Of a stretch of DNA of 64,000 bases, positions 44,841 through 53,148 are shown piece after piece. The notes beneath the pieces are model-generated. The model saw only the letters and a program-made list of their open reading frames with translations, ran no database searches and was not told the origin of the DNA. The DNA comes from G965237725 sp965237725 (lineage in GTDB: Bacteria; Pseudomonadota; Gammaproteobacteria; Arenicellales; Poriferihabitantaceae), in assembly GCA_965237725.1 (NCBI GenBank), contig OZ250151.1, forward strand, positions 3,100,001 to 3,164,000. The letters run 5' to 3'. Numbering within the stretch: position 1 is the stretch's first letter; every line of letters begins with the position of its first letter. Made by a program: the position numbers and the translations under genes.

Positions 44841-45665
44841 GTGAGGATGATGTGTGGGGCTCTGAAGGTGTCTCGGAGCGGCTATTATGCCTGGCGGTCT
44901 CGTCCGATAAGTGACCGGGCCAGTACAGACCGGATGTTGACTGATTCGATCCGCCAGATTCATCGGCAGAGCAAAGGCGTCTATGGGGCCGTCAAGATAC
45001 GCGCGGAGCTCAAGGCACAGGGTCAACGCTACGGACGCCACAAGATTGCCAGACTGATGCGCCTGGCAGGCCTCGAGGGTTGTCCCTCGCGCCGTTTCAA
45101 AACCACTACCCAATCAGTTCCTCATCATGATAAGGCAGCGAACCTGTTGAATCAGAACTTTACTGCTGCAGCACCTGATCATCGTTGGGCCTCGGATATC
45201 ACCTTTATCAATACCCAGCAGGGGTGGTTATATCTGGCGGTAGTGATGGACCTGTATTCGCGTCGAATCATAGGCTGGTCGATGGACCAGTGGATCAGCC
45301 GTCACCTGGTGATTGATGCCCTGAACATGGCATTGGGTGTGCGTGAGCCCTCGGATCAACTGATCCATCATTCAGACCGGGGTGCGCAGTATACGAGTGA
45401 TGACTTCCGAGACGCTCTTGAGAAACACGGGATACAGTGTTCCATGAGTGGCCGCGGTAACTGTTATGATAACGCGGTGGTCGAGAGTTTCTTCGGCCTA
45501 TTGAAACGAGAACGGGTGAACCGGGCCCGATACCGAACGAGGGATGAAGCACGGGCGGATATCTTTGACTATATCGAGTGCTTCTACAATCGTAAACGAC
45601 GTCATGGTTATGTGGGCTATCTCAGCCCAGTTGACTATGAACTACAATCAACCCGACATTCATAG
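44841..45665 (+). CDS. IS3-family transposase OrfB (DDE integrase core)
   Basis: 274 aa when counted from the GTG at 44841; in vivo it is probably expressed mainly as the OrfAB fusion. An HTH_21-like segment (DSIRQIHRQSKGVYGAVKI) precedes the rve catalytic core. The triad is D119 (HRWASDITF), D179 (IHHSDRGAQY) and E215 (NAVVESFFG), with the D-35-E spacing typical of the family. No frameshift or stop disrupts it, so the element is likely active or recently so. Confidence 0.93.
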   Translation: MRMMCGALKVSRSGYYAWRSRPISDRASTDRMLTDSIRQIHRQSKGVYGAVKIRAELKAQGQRYGRHKIARLMRLAGLEGCPSRRFKTTTQSVPHHDKAANLLNQNFTAAAPDHRWASDITFINTQQGWLYLAVVMDLYSRRIIGWSMDQWISRHLVIDALNMALGVREPSDQLIHHSDRGAQYTSDDFRDALEKHGIQCSMSGRGNCYDNAVVESFFGLLKRERVNRARYRTRDEARADIFDYIECFYNRKRRHGYVGYLSPVDYELQSTRHS

Positions 45666-45701
45666 TGGTCCACTTTTTAAGGGCTGAACCAATGAGTATA
45701 A

Positions 45702-46062
45702 CTCGGCCATCCACTTATTAACAGGGAATGGCTGCTATGGAGAAAGAATCCGTCGATGTGTTTGGAAAATCGTCCGATTAAATCAAGTCATAAATTTGAA
45801 ATTGGAAGATCAATTCTAAACTTCTACTAATTTGTTTTACCTGCTTTTATTCTCCAATCAAACAGCAATGCCAATCCGACCAGGTTAACTTCCAGGGTAT
45901 ACGCCCATTGATCAATCTCATAGGCATGCAAACTGGATTCAATTAAGTTTAACCCAGTGATGTAACTCAAAGATATGGCCATGGCCGCGGTCTAGGCCCA
46001 GAAGCTTGGATAAATAACCGCGAATGGCAGTAACCAAACCAGGTACCAGGGATTTAACACTT
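45702..46062. repeat. Direct duplication (copy of 47469-47829)
   Basis: These 361 bp align without gaps to 47469-47829 (constant offset of 1,767), at roughly 90% identity by eye. The segment contains the 3' end of the GT-C glycosyltransferase gene and about 125 bp beyond its stop. The left edge is 15 bp from the IS3 element and the right edge fades at 46062. The HTH-ATPase-STAS gene lies between the two copies. Confidence 0.85.
45827..46062 (-). pseudogene. Fragment of GT-C glycosyltransferase 3' end
   Basis: It corresponds to the last ~78 codons of the gene at 47594-48913. A TGG codon of the intact gene (47759-47761) is TAG here (45992-45994), and the start and most of the coding region are missing. 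It is decaying and not expected to make protein. Confidence 0.82.
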
Positions 46063-46125
46063 TGGAATCTAACTTAGCGGGAATAACGACCAAATTAAAA
46101 TCCTCAAGGACATGGGCATATCCAA

Positions 46126-47184
46126 TCAGAATGAATTCTCACTCTCCGCTTCCATGGTGCTATGTACTCTGTTAATCATATTCTCAACTTCTTTGTTCGC
46201 ATTTATGACATGAAGAATCTTTCCCGGATTCTGGTGTCGCCAAACTCTGAATACTTCATCGGCGAAGGATTGACCAATCATATTGACTTTATCGAAATCC
46301 AATCGGATTTGTTCAAACTTGTGTAATCCAAACATCAACCGTTTTGCTTGAGATCGTGACACCAGACCTTCGGTCGAGGTTTTCAGTTTTCTGACCGGCA
46401 CAATAGTTGTATCAAATTCATACTCACCATCGTCGGATGTAAACTGATCAAACAGGTCACCCATATTGAGTTCACTGTTAATCGCCAATTCCATAACGAC
46501 CATCGTTCCTTGCCCGTGCGTCTCTTGATCAAGAATCCAGTCATGGTGACTGTCAAGCTCATGAATGAAACAAAGATCACCCGACAAGATGTCAAAAAAA
46601 TCAAATGCCTTGGATGTGAAAAAGATACCTTGCCCGGTGTGCTTTTCAGGGTTGGATGTATATTTCCCTTTGGATAGCAAGAGTATCGCTTCTCTTTCAT
46701 TTTCCAGATTTTCTTCACGCTGAATCTTTTTGAAAATTCCCACGCCATCGTCCATGATTACCACCCTGATTCTTTGGTAATAAACCTCTGCTAAAACCGC
46801 GACGACCGTTCCTTCTGAATGGTCGATGGCATTGTTTAACATCTCTGTAAACCCGTAGTTGAGCGTAAAGCCCGCCTTGTCAGGGTTCAGCACTGGTAAT
46901 AGATCCAGATCCAAAACCTCGTCCCAGACCAAATGCTCCTGCAGACCTTCAAGATCATAAACCTTGGTCCATGTTTGGATGGGCTTAACTTTGTAGCTTT
47001 TAGCTTTTCGCTTACCTTCGGTGTCAAGAAACCCGTCATCAACTAATTTCTTCAGATGGTAGTAAGCCCCTTGCTTGGTGAGGTCGAACTTTCGCTGGAG
47101 AATGATTGAAATATCCTTTGGATAATGACCGACCTTGTCTAGAATGAAATCTCGAATTTTTTGCGTTTTTTCCCGGTTCGACAC
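46126..47184 (-). CDS. Winged-HTH + GHKL ATPase + STAS-like (DUF4325-type) regulator
   Basis: 352 aa from a GTG at 47182-47184, with AGGA 7 bases upstream. Residues 5-65 form a winged helix (GAYYHLKKLVDDGFLDTEGKRK). Residues about 100-235 are a GHKL ATPase: N-box EMLNNAIDHS (114-123), G1 DDGVGI (145-150), G2 HTGQGIFF (182-189). Residues about 265-345 resemble a STAS-like/DUF4325 domain (IRLDFDKVNMIGQSFADEVF). There is no phospho-acceptor His domain or membrane segment. The protein thus joins DNA binding, an anti-sigma-like kinase fold and an anti-sigma-antagonist-like fold in one chain. Four phased iterons precede it, suggesting autoregulation. The gene is flanked by a 361-bp duplication, which suggests acquisition. 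Confidence 0.8.
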   Translation of the reverse strand: MSNREKTQKIRDFILDKVGHYPKDISIILQRKFDLTKQGAYYHLKKLVDDGFLDTEGKRKAKSYKVKPIQTWTKVYDLEGLQEHLVWDEVLDLDLLPVLNPDKAGFTLNYGFTEMLNNAIDHSEGTVVAVLAEVYYQRIRVVIMDDGVGIFKKIQREENLENEREAILLLSKGKYTSNPEKHTGQGIFFTSKAFDFFDILSGDLCFIHELDSHHDWILDQETHGQGTMVVMELAINSELNMGDLFDQFTSDDGEYEFDTTIVPVRKLKTSTEGLVSRSQAKRLMFGLHKFEQIRLDFDKVNMIGQSFADEVFRVWRHQNPGKILHVINANKEVENMINRVHSTMEAESENSF

Positions 47185-47200
47185 AGAAATCCTCAGTTTT

Positions 47201-47275
47201 AAGTAAAGTAACTCGTTTTTTAAGTAAAGTAGATTATAAATTAAAGTAAAGTATTTTTCAAATTTAAGTAACGTT
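47201..47275. promoter_or_regulatory. Four phased iterons AAGTAAAGTA upstream of the HTH-ATPase gene
   Basis: AAGTAAAGTA occurs exactly at 47201-47210, 47222-47231 and 47244-47253, and as the variant AAGTAACGTT at 47266-47275. Start-to-start spacing is 21, 22 and 22 bp, i.e. two helical turns, so all sites face one side of the DNA. Most copies are preceded by T-rich sequence. They lie 17-91 bp upstream of the GTG at 47184. This is the pattern of a cooperative operator; the winged-HTH product is the likely ligand. Confidence 0.8.
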
Positions 47276-47468
47276 TACTTGCGCTGTAAGTACAGTTTTG
47301 AGCTGTCTGGAATGGGAAAATCCTATTTTCCAGGATGGCGTGGGTAACTCTAGGTGAAACGAAGGGCATCCCAGTAGTGGGTACGAGGAGCGCGCGAGCA
47401 CATTTTCTTTAGAGAATCGCGGGCGATTTTTTGGAAGAAATTTCCTGCGGGAGGGTGACCGATTATTG

Positions 47469-47829
47469 CTCGGCCCTCCGCTTATTAGCAGGGAATGGCT
47501 GCTATGGAGAAAGAAGCCGTCAATGTGTTAGGAAAATCGTCCGATTAAATTAAGTCATAAATTTGAAACTGGAAGATCAAGTCTAAACTTCTACTAATTT
47601 GTTTTACCTGCTTTAATTCTCCAATCAAACAGCAATGCCAAGCCAACCAGGGTTATTTCCAGAGTGTATGCCCATTGATCAATCTCATAAGCATGTAAAC
47701 TGGATTCAATTAAATTTAACCCGGTGATGTAACTCAAAGATATGGCCATGGCCGCGGTCCAGGCCCAAAAGCTTGGATAAATAACCGCGAATGGCAGTAG
47801 CCAGATTAGATACCAGGCATTCAGCACTG
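47469..47829. repeat. Direct duplication (parent copy of 45702-46062)
   Basis: This copy includes the intact 3' end of the glycosyltransferase gene and is taken as the parent because the gene remains open. The 1,406 bp between the copies carry only the HTH-ATPase-STAS gene, its iterons and about 190 bp without a gene (47276-47468). Confidence 0.85.
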
Positions 47830-48913
47830 GTGAGAGTAGAAAGAACAACCCAAATATCCAGTCGACTCTGGGAATTTTTTGATTCTGAGATCCAGACACT
47901 TGATTATGGTGATGGCGCCAAAAATAATAAAACCACCAGGTTGCGAAAATGCCCGTACACATGAGTCTCGAAACCATGTCTGGAAAATATTTCAAAAATA
48001 ATTGAAATACGGTGGCGTTAAATTGCCAGTGCTCGGCAAACACCCCAACCACGAATAGATCGGTATAGCCCTGAACTAAAAATGGTGCATATATTCCAAC
48101 TAGCACTCCAATGCTGAGCAAAGCATATTTGAATTTAATTTTGTATAAAAAATAGGGAAATAACAGGATTGCAAAAATTTTACTGGCGCAGGCCATTGCA
48201 ATCATTATGGCAGCTACTGCAGTTCTGTGGTGATAACTGGCAGCAAAAGCTGCCATCAGAAAAAACACGCCGACAATATCCGGATGGGCAGTGAATGCGA
48301 TTTCCTTGATGATCAGCGGATTCCAGGCATATAACATTAGGTTTCTGGCGCTGGCAAACCGGCAGAGAATTAAAATTACGCCGATATCAAATAGTATCAA
48401 AACGAATTGCACGAATTTGATATTGGTCGGTGAGACAATGTGGGCCAGAGCAAATATATATTGCAAAACCGGGCCATAGATCGTGGGTAGGTCCGGATTA
48501 TTGACCCAGGTCAATGCGTATCGACACTCCTCCGACAATGCGTTTGATTGGAACAGAGATTCAGGGGTTATGCCGTAAGGCGAGCCGGTCGAGACAAATA
48601 CGCAGCCATCGAGGAGATATCGGTAAAAATCATCTTCCAGGATGGGTGACCCCCATAAGCCGATTAGTCTGAATACAACTGCCCAGAATATAACTGCGCC
48701 ATAACTGATGGGGAGTTTGTTATCAAAAAGGTAAAACCAGTAAAGAAGGACCACTGCAGAAATAAACCAGTAGCTTCCAAGAAAATCAAACAGTTCGATT
48801 CCTGAATCCTGGTTAGATTGAACCGCCAGATAGCCATAACCCAGGGCGCATATGATTCCAACCACAATTGCAACAAAGTGTTGTTTTTCAGTGGAACTAA
48901 TTTTATTAATCAT
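47594..48913 (-). CDS. GT-C membrane glycosyltransferase (mannosyltransferase-like)
   Basis: 439 aa from the ATG at 48911-48913 (a TTG at 48919 is the alternative). About 11-12 membrane segments. The first periplasmic loop contains GSPILEDDFYRYLLDGCVF, the acidic motif of GT-C enzymes that use polyprenyl-phosphate sugars (PIG-M/GT87-like), and SPYGITP follows. It probably adds a hexose from a lipid carrier to a periplasmic glycolipid or polysaccharide. Its 3' end is duplicated at 45702-46062. Confidence 0.82.
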   Translation of the reverse strand: MINKISSTEKQHFVAIVVGIICALGYGYLAVQSNQDSGIELFDFLGSYWFISAVVLLYWFYLFDNKLPISYGAVIFWAVVFRLIGLWGSPILEDDFYRYLLDGCVFVSTGSPYGITPESLFQSNALSEECRYALTWVNNPDLPTIYGPVLQYIFALAHIVSPTNIKFVQFVLILFDIGVILILCRFASARNLMLYAWNPLIIKEIAFTAHPDIVGVFFLMAAFAASYHHRTAVAAIMIAMACASKIFAILLFPYFLYKIKFKYALLSIGVLVGIYAPFLVQGYTDLFVVGVFAEHWQFNATVFQLFLKYFPDMVSRLMCTGIFATWWFYYFWRHHHNQVSGSQNQKIPRVDWIFGLFFLLSPVLNAWYLIWLLPFAVIYPSFWAWTAAMAISLSYITGLNLIESSLHAYEIDQWAYTLEITLVGLALLFDWRIKAGKTN

Positions 48914-48957
48914 GTTCAAATGGGCTAATTCGAATCAGTATCTTAATCTCATTGCTC

Positions 48958-49254
48958 ATGAAAAAATCATTAAAATTGCTGTTAATCTCAGCGCTTCTAA
49001 TATCTCCGGTTTCTTTCGCATCCGGCGGTTATAGCGAAAATTACGCTAATAGCGATCGTTACGATATAGGTAAAAAAGTGTTTCGCGAACAGGTGGTTTG
49101 CGAAAGTTGTCCCCACGCCGATCTCGAGCTCATAACAAGTGAAGTGGAACAAATTTTGCCAGATTTGCAATTGGATGGTGCCATAGGACAGTTTCTCAGC
49201 TACCGTGATCGCATATCAGTCAATTTATTTGTTAAACACAGATTCAACCTTTAA
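48958..49254 (+). CDS. Small secreted protein with CxxC
   Basis: 98 aa from the ATG at 48958 (a TTG at 48952 is less likely). A clear signal peptide ends at PVSFASGG. The mature part (YDIGKKVFREQVVCESCPHADLEL) has one CxxC not followed by His, so it is not a c-type haem site; it could bind a metal or be redox active. The GKxVFxxxxVC layout resembles cytochrome-like starts, but the haem ligand is absent. Unknown function. It is divergent from the glycosyltransferase. Confidence 0.65.
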   Translation: MKKSLKLLLISALLISPVSFASGGYSENYANSDRYDIGKKVFREQVVCESCPHADLELITSEVEQILPDLQLDGAIGQFLSYRDRISVNLFVKHRFNL

Positions 49255-49284
49255 ATCGATAGATCAGATAGCGTGCTTGAATGT

Positions 49285-50526
49285 CTATCGGCTATAGTGT
49301 TTGGCTACCTTCCCAATGGTCAGCCCCTGGGCGGTGATCGAAAAGATGACAATGATATAAGTCATCACCAGGAAAATATCCCGCTCACTACCTTCGGGTA
49401 AAGTCAGCGCCAAAGCAACGGATATACCGCCGCGCAGCCCGCCCCAAACCAGAATTTTCACCACATGAGCGCTATATGCCCATGAAGTTAAAGATCTTAA
49501 TAGTGTGATCGGAACCCCAACGCTGATAAATCGGCCGAGCAAGATTAATGGAATTGCAAGTAAGCCGGCCAATAAATAGAGTCCTTTAAATTGCAGCACC
49601 AGAACTTCCAGGCCAATTAGTACAAAAAGTACAACATTCAATATTTCGTCGAGCAACTCCCAGAAGTTATCCAGGCGACGACGGGTAATGATTGACATCG
49701 CCCGCGCGCGCCCATGATTGCCGATGAGTAGACCTGCAACAACCACGGCAATGGGTCCCGAAGTATGGATTTCGTGGGCCAGGGAATACCCACCCATGAC
49801 CAGGGCAAGGGTAATCAAGATTTCAACCTGGTAGTTGTCAACGCTTTTAAGCAGATAAAAACCGAGGGAGCCTAGAACCAATCCAAAAATTACGCCGCCC
49901 ACCGCTTCTTTGATGAAAACGATCACCACGTGGCTGGCAGATACCTGTTCGGGTTGCAGCACAATAGACAGAATCACCACGAATACAACTACGCCAACGC
50001 CGTCATTAAACAGCGACTCTCCGGCAATTTTGGTTTCCAGGGTTTTGGCAATGCCCGCTCTTTTTAAGGTGGACATCACGGCAATTGGATCGGTGGGTGA
50101 AATCAGTGCCCCAAACAACAGGCAATAAATAAAGGCAACTGGAAAGTCCAGTACCAGCAGCAAACAATAGATCATTCCGCCAACAACAAATGTGGATAGC
50201 ACCACTCCCAATGTTGCCAGTAAGCCGATAGTCCATTTCATATCCGCCAGGTCTTCAGCGCTTACGTGGAGGGCTCCTGCGAATAACAAGAAGCTCAGCA
50301 TGCCATCCATCAATGCCTTGTTAAAATCGATGCTCGATAACAATTTCTCGGCATGACTGTGTATGTCCATAATGCCCAGTGCGCCGAGAACGATCATTAA
50401 AAATGACATTCCCAGGGCAATTATCATTACCCCAATGGTTGTGGGCAGCCCAATGAATCTAAAATTGACATAGGAAAATACAGCAGCCAGGGTAAGGATA
50501 ATGGCGATGAGATTAGTTAATTCCAT
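49285..50526 (-). CDS. CPA1-family Na+/H+ antiporter (NhaP-like)
   Basis: 413 aa with about 12 membrane segments and no cytoplasmic tail, unlike the 825-aa homologue at 5688. The ion-site motifs are GALISPTDPIAVMSTLKRAG and GESLFNDGVGVVVF. The GGLRGGISVALALTLPEG segment marks TM10-11. It should exchange Na+ (or K+) for protons in the inner membrane. It lies 35 bp downstream of the M20 deacetylase gene in the same direction, perhaps cotranscribed. Confidence 0.92.
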   Translation of the reverse strand: MELTNLIAIILTLAAVFSYVNFRFIGLPTTIGVMIIALGMSFLMIVLGALGIMDIHSHAEKLLSSIDFNKALMDGMLSFLLFAGALHVSAEDLADMKWTIGLLATLGVVLSTFVVGGMIYCLLLVLDFPVAFIYCLLFGALISPTDPIAVMSTLKRAGIAKTLETKIAGESLFNDGVGVVVFVVILSIVLQPEQVSASHVVIVFIKEAVGGVIFGLVLGSLGFYLLKSVDNYQVEILITLALVMGGYSLAHEIHTSGPIAVVVAGLLIGNHGRARAMSIITRRRLDNFWELLDEILNVVLFVLIGLEVLVLQFKGLYLLAGLLAIPLILLGRFISVGVPITLLRSLTSWAYSAHVVKILVWGGLRGGISVALALTLPEGSERDIFLVMTYIIVIFSITAQGLTIGKVAKHYSR

Positions 50527-50561
50527 GGCTTAGATATAGGAGGGTGATATTATGAATTCTA

Positions 50562-51755
50562 TTAACTTGTTAATTGCAATACCGCATGCAGATAAATCCG
50601 GGCCGCGGCGCTGAGTTCATCTATTGAGACGTACTCATCAAGGGTATGGGCCTGATTTATCGAACCCGGACCACAAATGACCGCGGGGCACAAAAAATTA
50701 GGTGCATCAGTTGCCGCAGTAAAAGCACCGACGTCCGCGGGATTATTTAATATCGCTTTATAGGCGTCCGCGATACTCGAAACAATTATGGATTCAACCG
50801 GCGTATCCAGTGCAGCATTGTCGATGGTGGGTGAACCGAGTTCGTATTCGAAATCAGGAATGGTTTTAGACAAAGCGTCCAGGACTTGTCTGTATTCTTC
50901 GGTCACCGTTTCGTTGGATTCACCGACCAGTACCCGACGGTCGACCTCCAGCTCACAATAGTCGGGTACCGACGAAGAAATCGTGCCGCCTTTAATTACC
51001 CCTGGATTAAATCGCCCGTGACCACACACCGGATGAGGTTCCCTGGATTTTAATTCCTCGCCATAAGTTTCAAATGCTTTTAGTACATCCGCCATATGAT
51101 TTATGGCATTAATGCCTAATTCCGGCACGCTGGAATGAGAGGCTTTACCAAAGGTTTTGATATGCATGCAAAGCTGTCCTTTGTGGGCGTGACACACTTT
51201 CAATTCCGTGGGTTCGCCAACAATTGCAAAATCCGGGATTGGACCGTTGGCTGAGATTTCCTTGGAGCCAAGCATTTGATGCTCTTCGTCAGCGACCCCT
51301 GCAATGACCAGATCGCCTTTCAGGGCAATTTTATTTACATCCAGAATTCGGGCAACCTCGATATAAGCCGCCAGCGCCGCTTTCATATCGCAGGAACCAC
51401 GTCCATATACCCGCCGATTTTCAATTCTCGGATCAAACGGTTGGTCATAGCCATCAATGCCAACGGTATCCATATGACCTGCAAGCATAACGCAAGGGCC
51501 ACTTCCATCACCGCTGCGCCTGCCGAAAACGTTAGGCCTGCCGTCCACCACGTTTCTTCGACTGGTTGAAAGACCCGCATCTTTCATAAAGATTTCGTAG
51601 CAGTTTGCAAATTCCAGTTCACGACAGGATTCGCTCACCGGATTGTCAAATGGGTTGACGCTGGGTATAGCGACCATAGTCGCCAGATCATTAACCAGAC
51701 GAGATTCATCAACTTGAGATGTCAGATCACTTATTTGTTGTTCTGATAAAGGCAT
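50562..51755 (-). CDS. M20 family deacetylase, acetylornithine deacetylase (ArgE)-like
   Basis: 397 aa. Metal-site motifs are MLAGHMDTVGIDG, GRGSCDMKAALAAY and VADEEHQMLGSKE (catalytic Glu pair); the C-terminal metal-binding His lies in SINQAHTLDEYVSIDEL. The dimerisation domain sits in the middle. The closest fit is ArgE/acetylornithine deacetylase, which yields ornithine in arginine synthesis; DapE or another N-acyl-amino-acid hydrolase is the alternative. No other arg gene is nearby. Confidence 0.85.
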   Translation of the reverse strand: MPLSEQQISDLTSQVDESRLVNDLATMVAIPSVNPFDNPVSESCRELEFANCYEIFMKDAGLSTSRRNVVDGRPNVFGRRSGDGSGPCVMLAGHMDTVGIDGYDQPFDPRIENRRVYGRGSCDMKAALAAYIEVARILDVNKIALKGDLVIAGVADEEHQMLGSKEISANGPIPDFAIVGEPTELKVCHAHKGQLCMHIKTFGKASHSSVPELGINAINHMADVLKAFETYGEELKSREPHPVCGHGRFNPGVIKGGTISSSVPDYCELEVDRRVLVGESNETVTEEYRQVLDALSKTIPDFEYELGSPTIDNAALDTPVESIIVSSIADAYKAILNNPADVGAFTAATDAPNFLCPAVICGPGSINQAHTLDEYVSIDELSAAARIYLHAVLQLTS

Positions 51756-51777
51756 TGGAATTTGATAATTTAGAGGT

Positions 51778-52215
51778 CTATTCTATCGATTGTTGTGGCG
51801 GTGGTGGCATGGCTTCGAAATTCGGGATATCTGTGTTGGTGATATCCCAGTGCTGGCGACGGCGGGTATATACCACAGCATTTGGAGAAAACCAGCTTTG
51901 ATCATCGAGACATCCAACCGCAATGGTTATGGTGCCTGGGCGTCCGGAGTTTAAACCATATAGACGACTTCCGCAGGTTGGACAAAAGTAACGGGTGTTT
52001 TGATTTCCGCTGTCCGTTGTAGTGGTAAAACCTTTTGCTTCGCCGTTGATAGTGACGTCATCCTGGGAGAAAAACCCTAAGGAAATATGACCTGTGCCGG
52101 TTGCCCTCTGGCAATCAATACAGTGACATTGGACCATGGTTTTCGGCTCTCCGCTTATGCTGTATGTGATCTCACCGCAGCTACAGCGGCCGGTGAGGGG
52201 TTTAGGGTTTGTCAT
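51778..52215 (-). CDS. GFA-family zinc protein
   Basis: 145 aa. The Cys pattern of the GFA (glutathione-dependent formaldehyde-activating) family is complete: CSCGEI near the N-terminus, CHCIDCQ at about 30-36 and CPTCGSRLY at about 90. These bind two zinc ions. The founding member condenses formaldehyde with glutathione, but most relatives have no assigned substrate. It ends 22 bp from the M20 gene start, in the same direction. Confidence 0.9.
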   Translation of the reverse strand: MTNPKPLTGRCSCGEITYSISGEPKTMVQCHCIDCQRATGTGHISLGFFSQDDVTINGEAKGFTTTTDSGNQNTRYFCPTCGSRLYGLNSGRPGTITIAVGCLDDQSWFSPNAVVYTRRRQHWDITNTDIPNFEAMPPPPQQSIE

Positions 52216-52289
52216 AGAAAATTCCAGTCTCTGGGTTTTATGTGGGTTAAGATTGTGACAGCTAATGTCGATGAAATCTATTTTTTAAA

Positions 52290-52553
52290 ATGAAAAAATT
52301 TATGGTGATTGAAAAATTTAATCTGGGCTGTAAAGATCAGGTGTATCAGAGATTCCACCAGCATGGACGCATGCTCCCCGAAGGATTGCACTATATCCAT
52401 AGTTGGCTTGAGAAAAAGGGTGACCGCTGTTTTCAGTTAATGGAGACAGCCAATCCAGATTTATTCGATACATGGACAAACAAATGGAATGACCTGACCG
52501 AATTCGAAATCATCGAGCTCGGCGATAAGCCAGCAGCAGAACTAAATTTATGA
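52290..52553 (+). CDS. DUF3303-like small protein
   Basis: 87 aa, probably a dimeric alpha/beta barrel-like fold (MKKFMVIEKFN, then RMLPEGLHYIHSW). It matches the general look of DUF3303 proteins; no catalytic residues are known. Its stop overlaps the start of tag (ATGA), so the two are translationally coupled. Confidence 0.75.
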   Translation: MKKFMVIEKFNLGCKDQVYQRFHQHGRMLPEGLHYIHSWLEKKGDRCFQLMETANPDLFDTWTNKWNDLTEFEIIELGDKPAAELNL

Positions 52554-53119
52554 CAGAAATAATAAGATGCTGGTGGTGTGGTGATGATGCATTATATCAA
52601 AGCTACCACGACAATGAATGGGGAGTTCCCCTCCATAATGATCAGGAACTGTTTGAATTTCTCTGTCTGGAAGGGGCTCAAGCGGGCCTTAGCTGGATAA
52701 CCATTCTACGCAAGCGCGCACATTATAAGAAGGTGTTTGATAATTTTGATGCTGAGAAAATCGTTCGATACGATGATAAAAAAATCAATGCACTTCTCGA
52801 AGACCCTGGAATTATTCGAAATAAGTTGAAGGTGAATGGGTTTGTAAAAAATGCCAGAGCATATCTCAATATAAAGAATGCGGGAGGAAGCTTTAACCAA
52901 TATTGCTGGAATTTTGTAGACGGAAAAACCATACAAAACAATTGGCGCGACTCGAGTCAGGTTCCAGCCAATACACCGTTATCCGATGCCATCAGTAAAG
53001 ACATGAAAAAACGCGGTTTTATTTTTGTGGGCAGTACTATTTGTTATGCTTTTATGCAGGCTACAGGGATGATCAATGACCACCTGGTGGGTTGTTATCG
53101 TCACAGCGACCTGCGCTGA
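52550..53119 (+). CDS. tag: DNA-3-methyladenine glycosylase I
   Basis: 189 aa, full length. The N-terminus RCWWCGDDALYQSYHDNEWGVP carries the Cys and His of the zinc snap; the other two ligands are in the C-terminal DHLVGCYRH. The substrate-pocket segment EGAQAGLSWITILRKR is highly typical of Tag. It removes 3-methyladenine from alkylated DNA in base-excision repair. It overlaps the DUF3303-like gene by 4 bp and is followed 29 bp later by a DMT transporter. Confidence 0.95.
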   Translation: MTEIIRCWWCGDDALYQSYHDNEWGVPLHNDQELFEFLCLEGAQAGLSWITILRKRAHYKKVFDNFDAEKIVRYDDKKINALLEDPGIIRNKLKVNGFVKNARAYLNIKNAGGSFNQYCWNFVDGKTIQNNWRDSSQVPANTPLSDAISKDMKKRGFIFVGSTICYAFMQATGMINDHLVGCYRHSDLR

Positions 53120-53148
53120 ATTATTTGAACTTATAATTCCAAACCCCA

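Larger units (their letters stand above)
44447..45686 (+). mobile_element. IS3-family insertion sequence, apparently intact
   Basis: About 1,240 bp. The left end CAGCCCT-ggttt-AGTGGAC (44447-44465) and the reverse complement of the right end CAGCCCT-taaaa-AGTGGAC match in 14 of 19 positions, forming imperfect terminal inverted repeats; the true tips may lie a few bases further out. OrfA and OrfB are both complete and the DDE triad is present. No clear target duplication is visible (gac on the left, aac on the right). The right end abuts the duplicated segment that starts at 45702. Confidence 0.88.
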
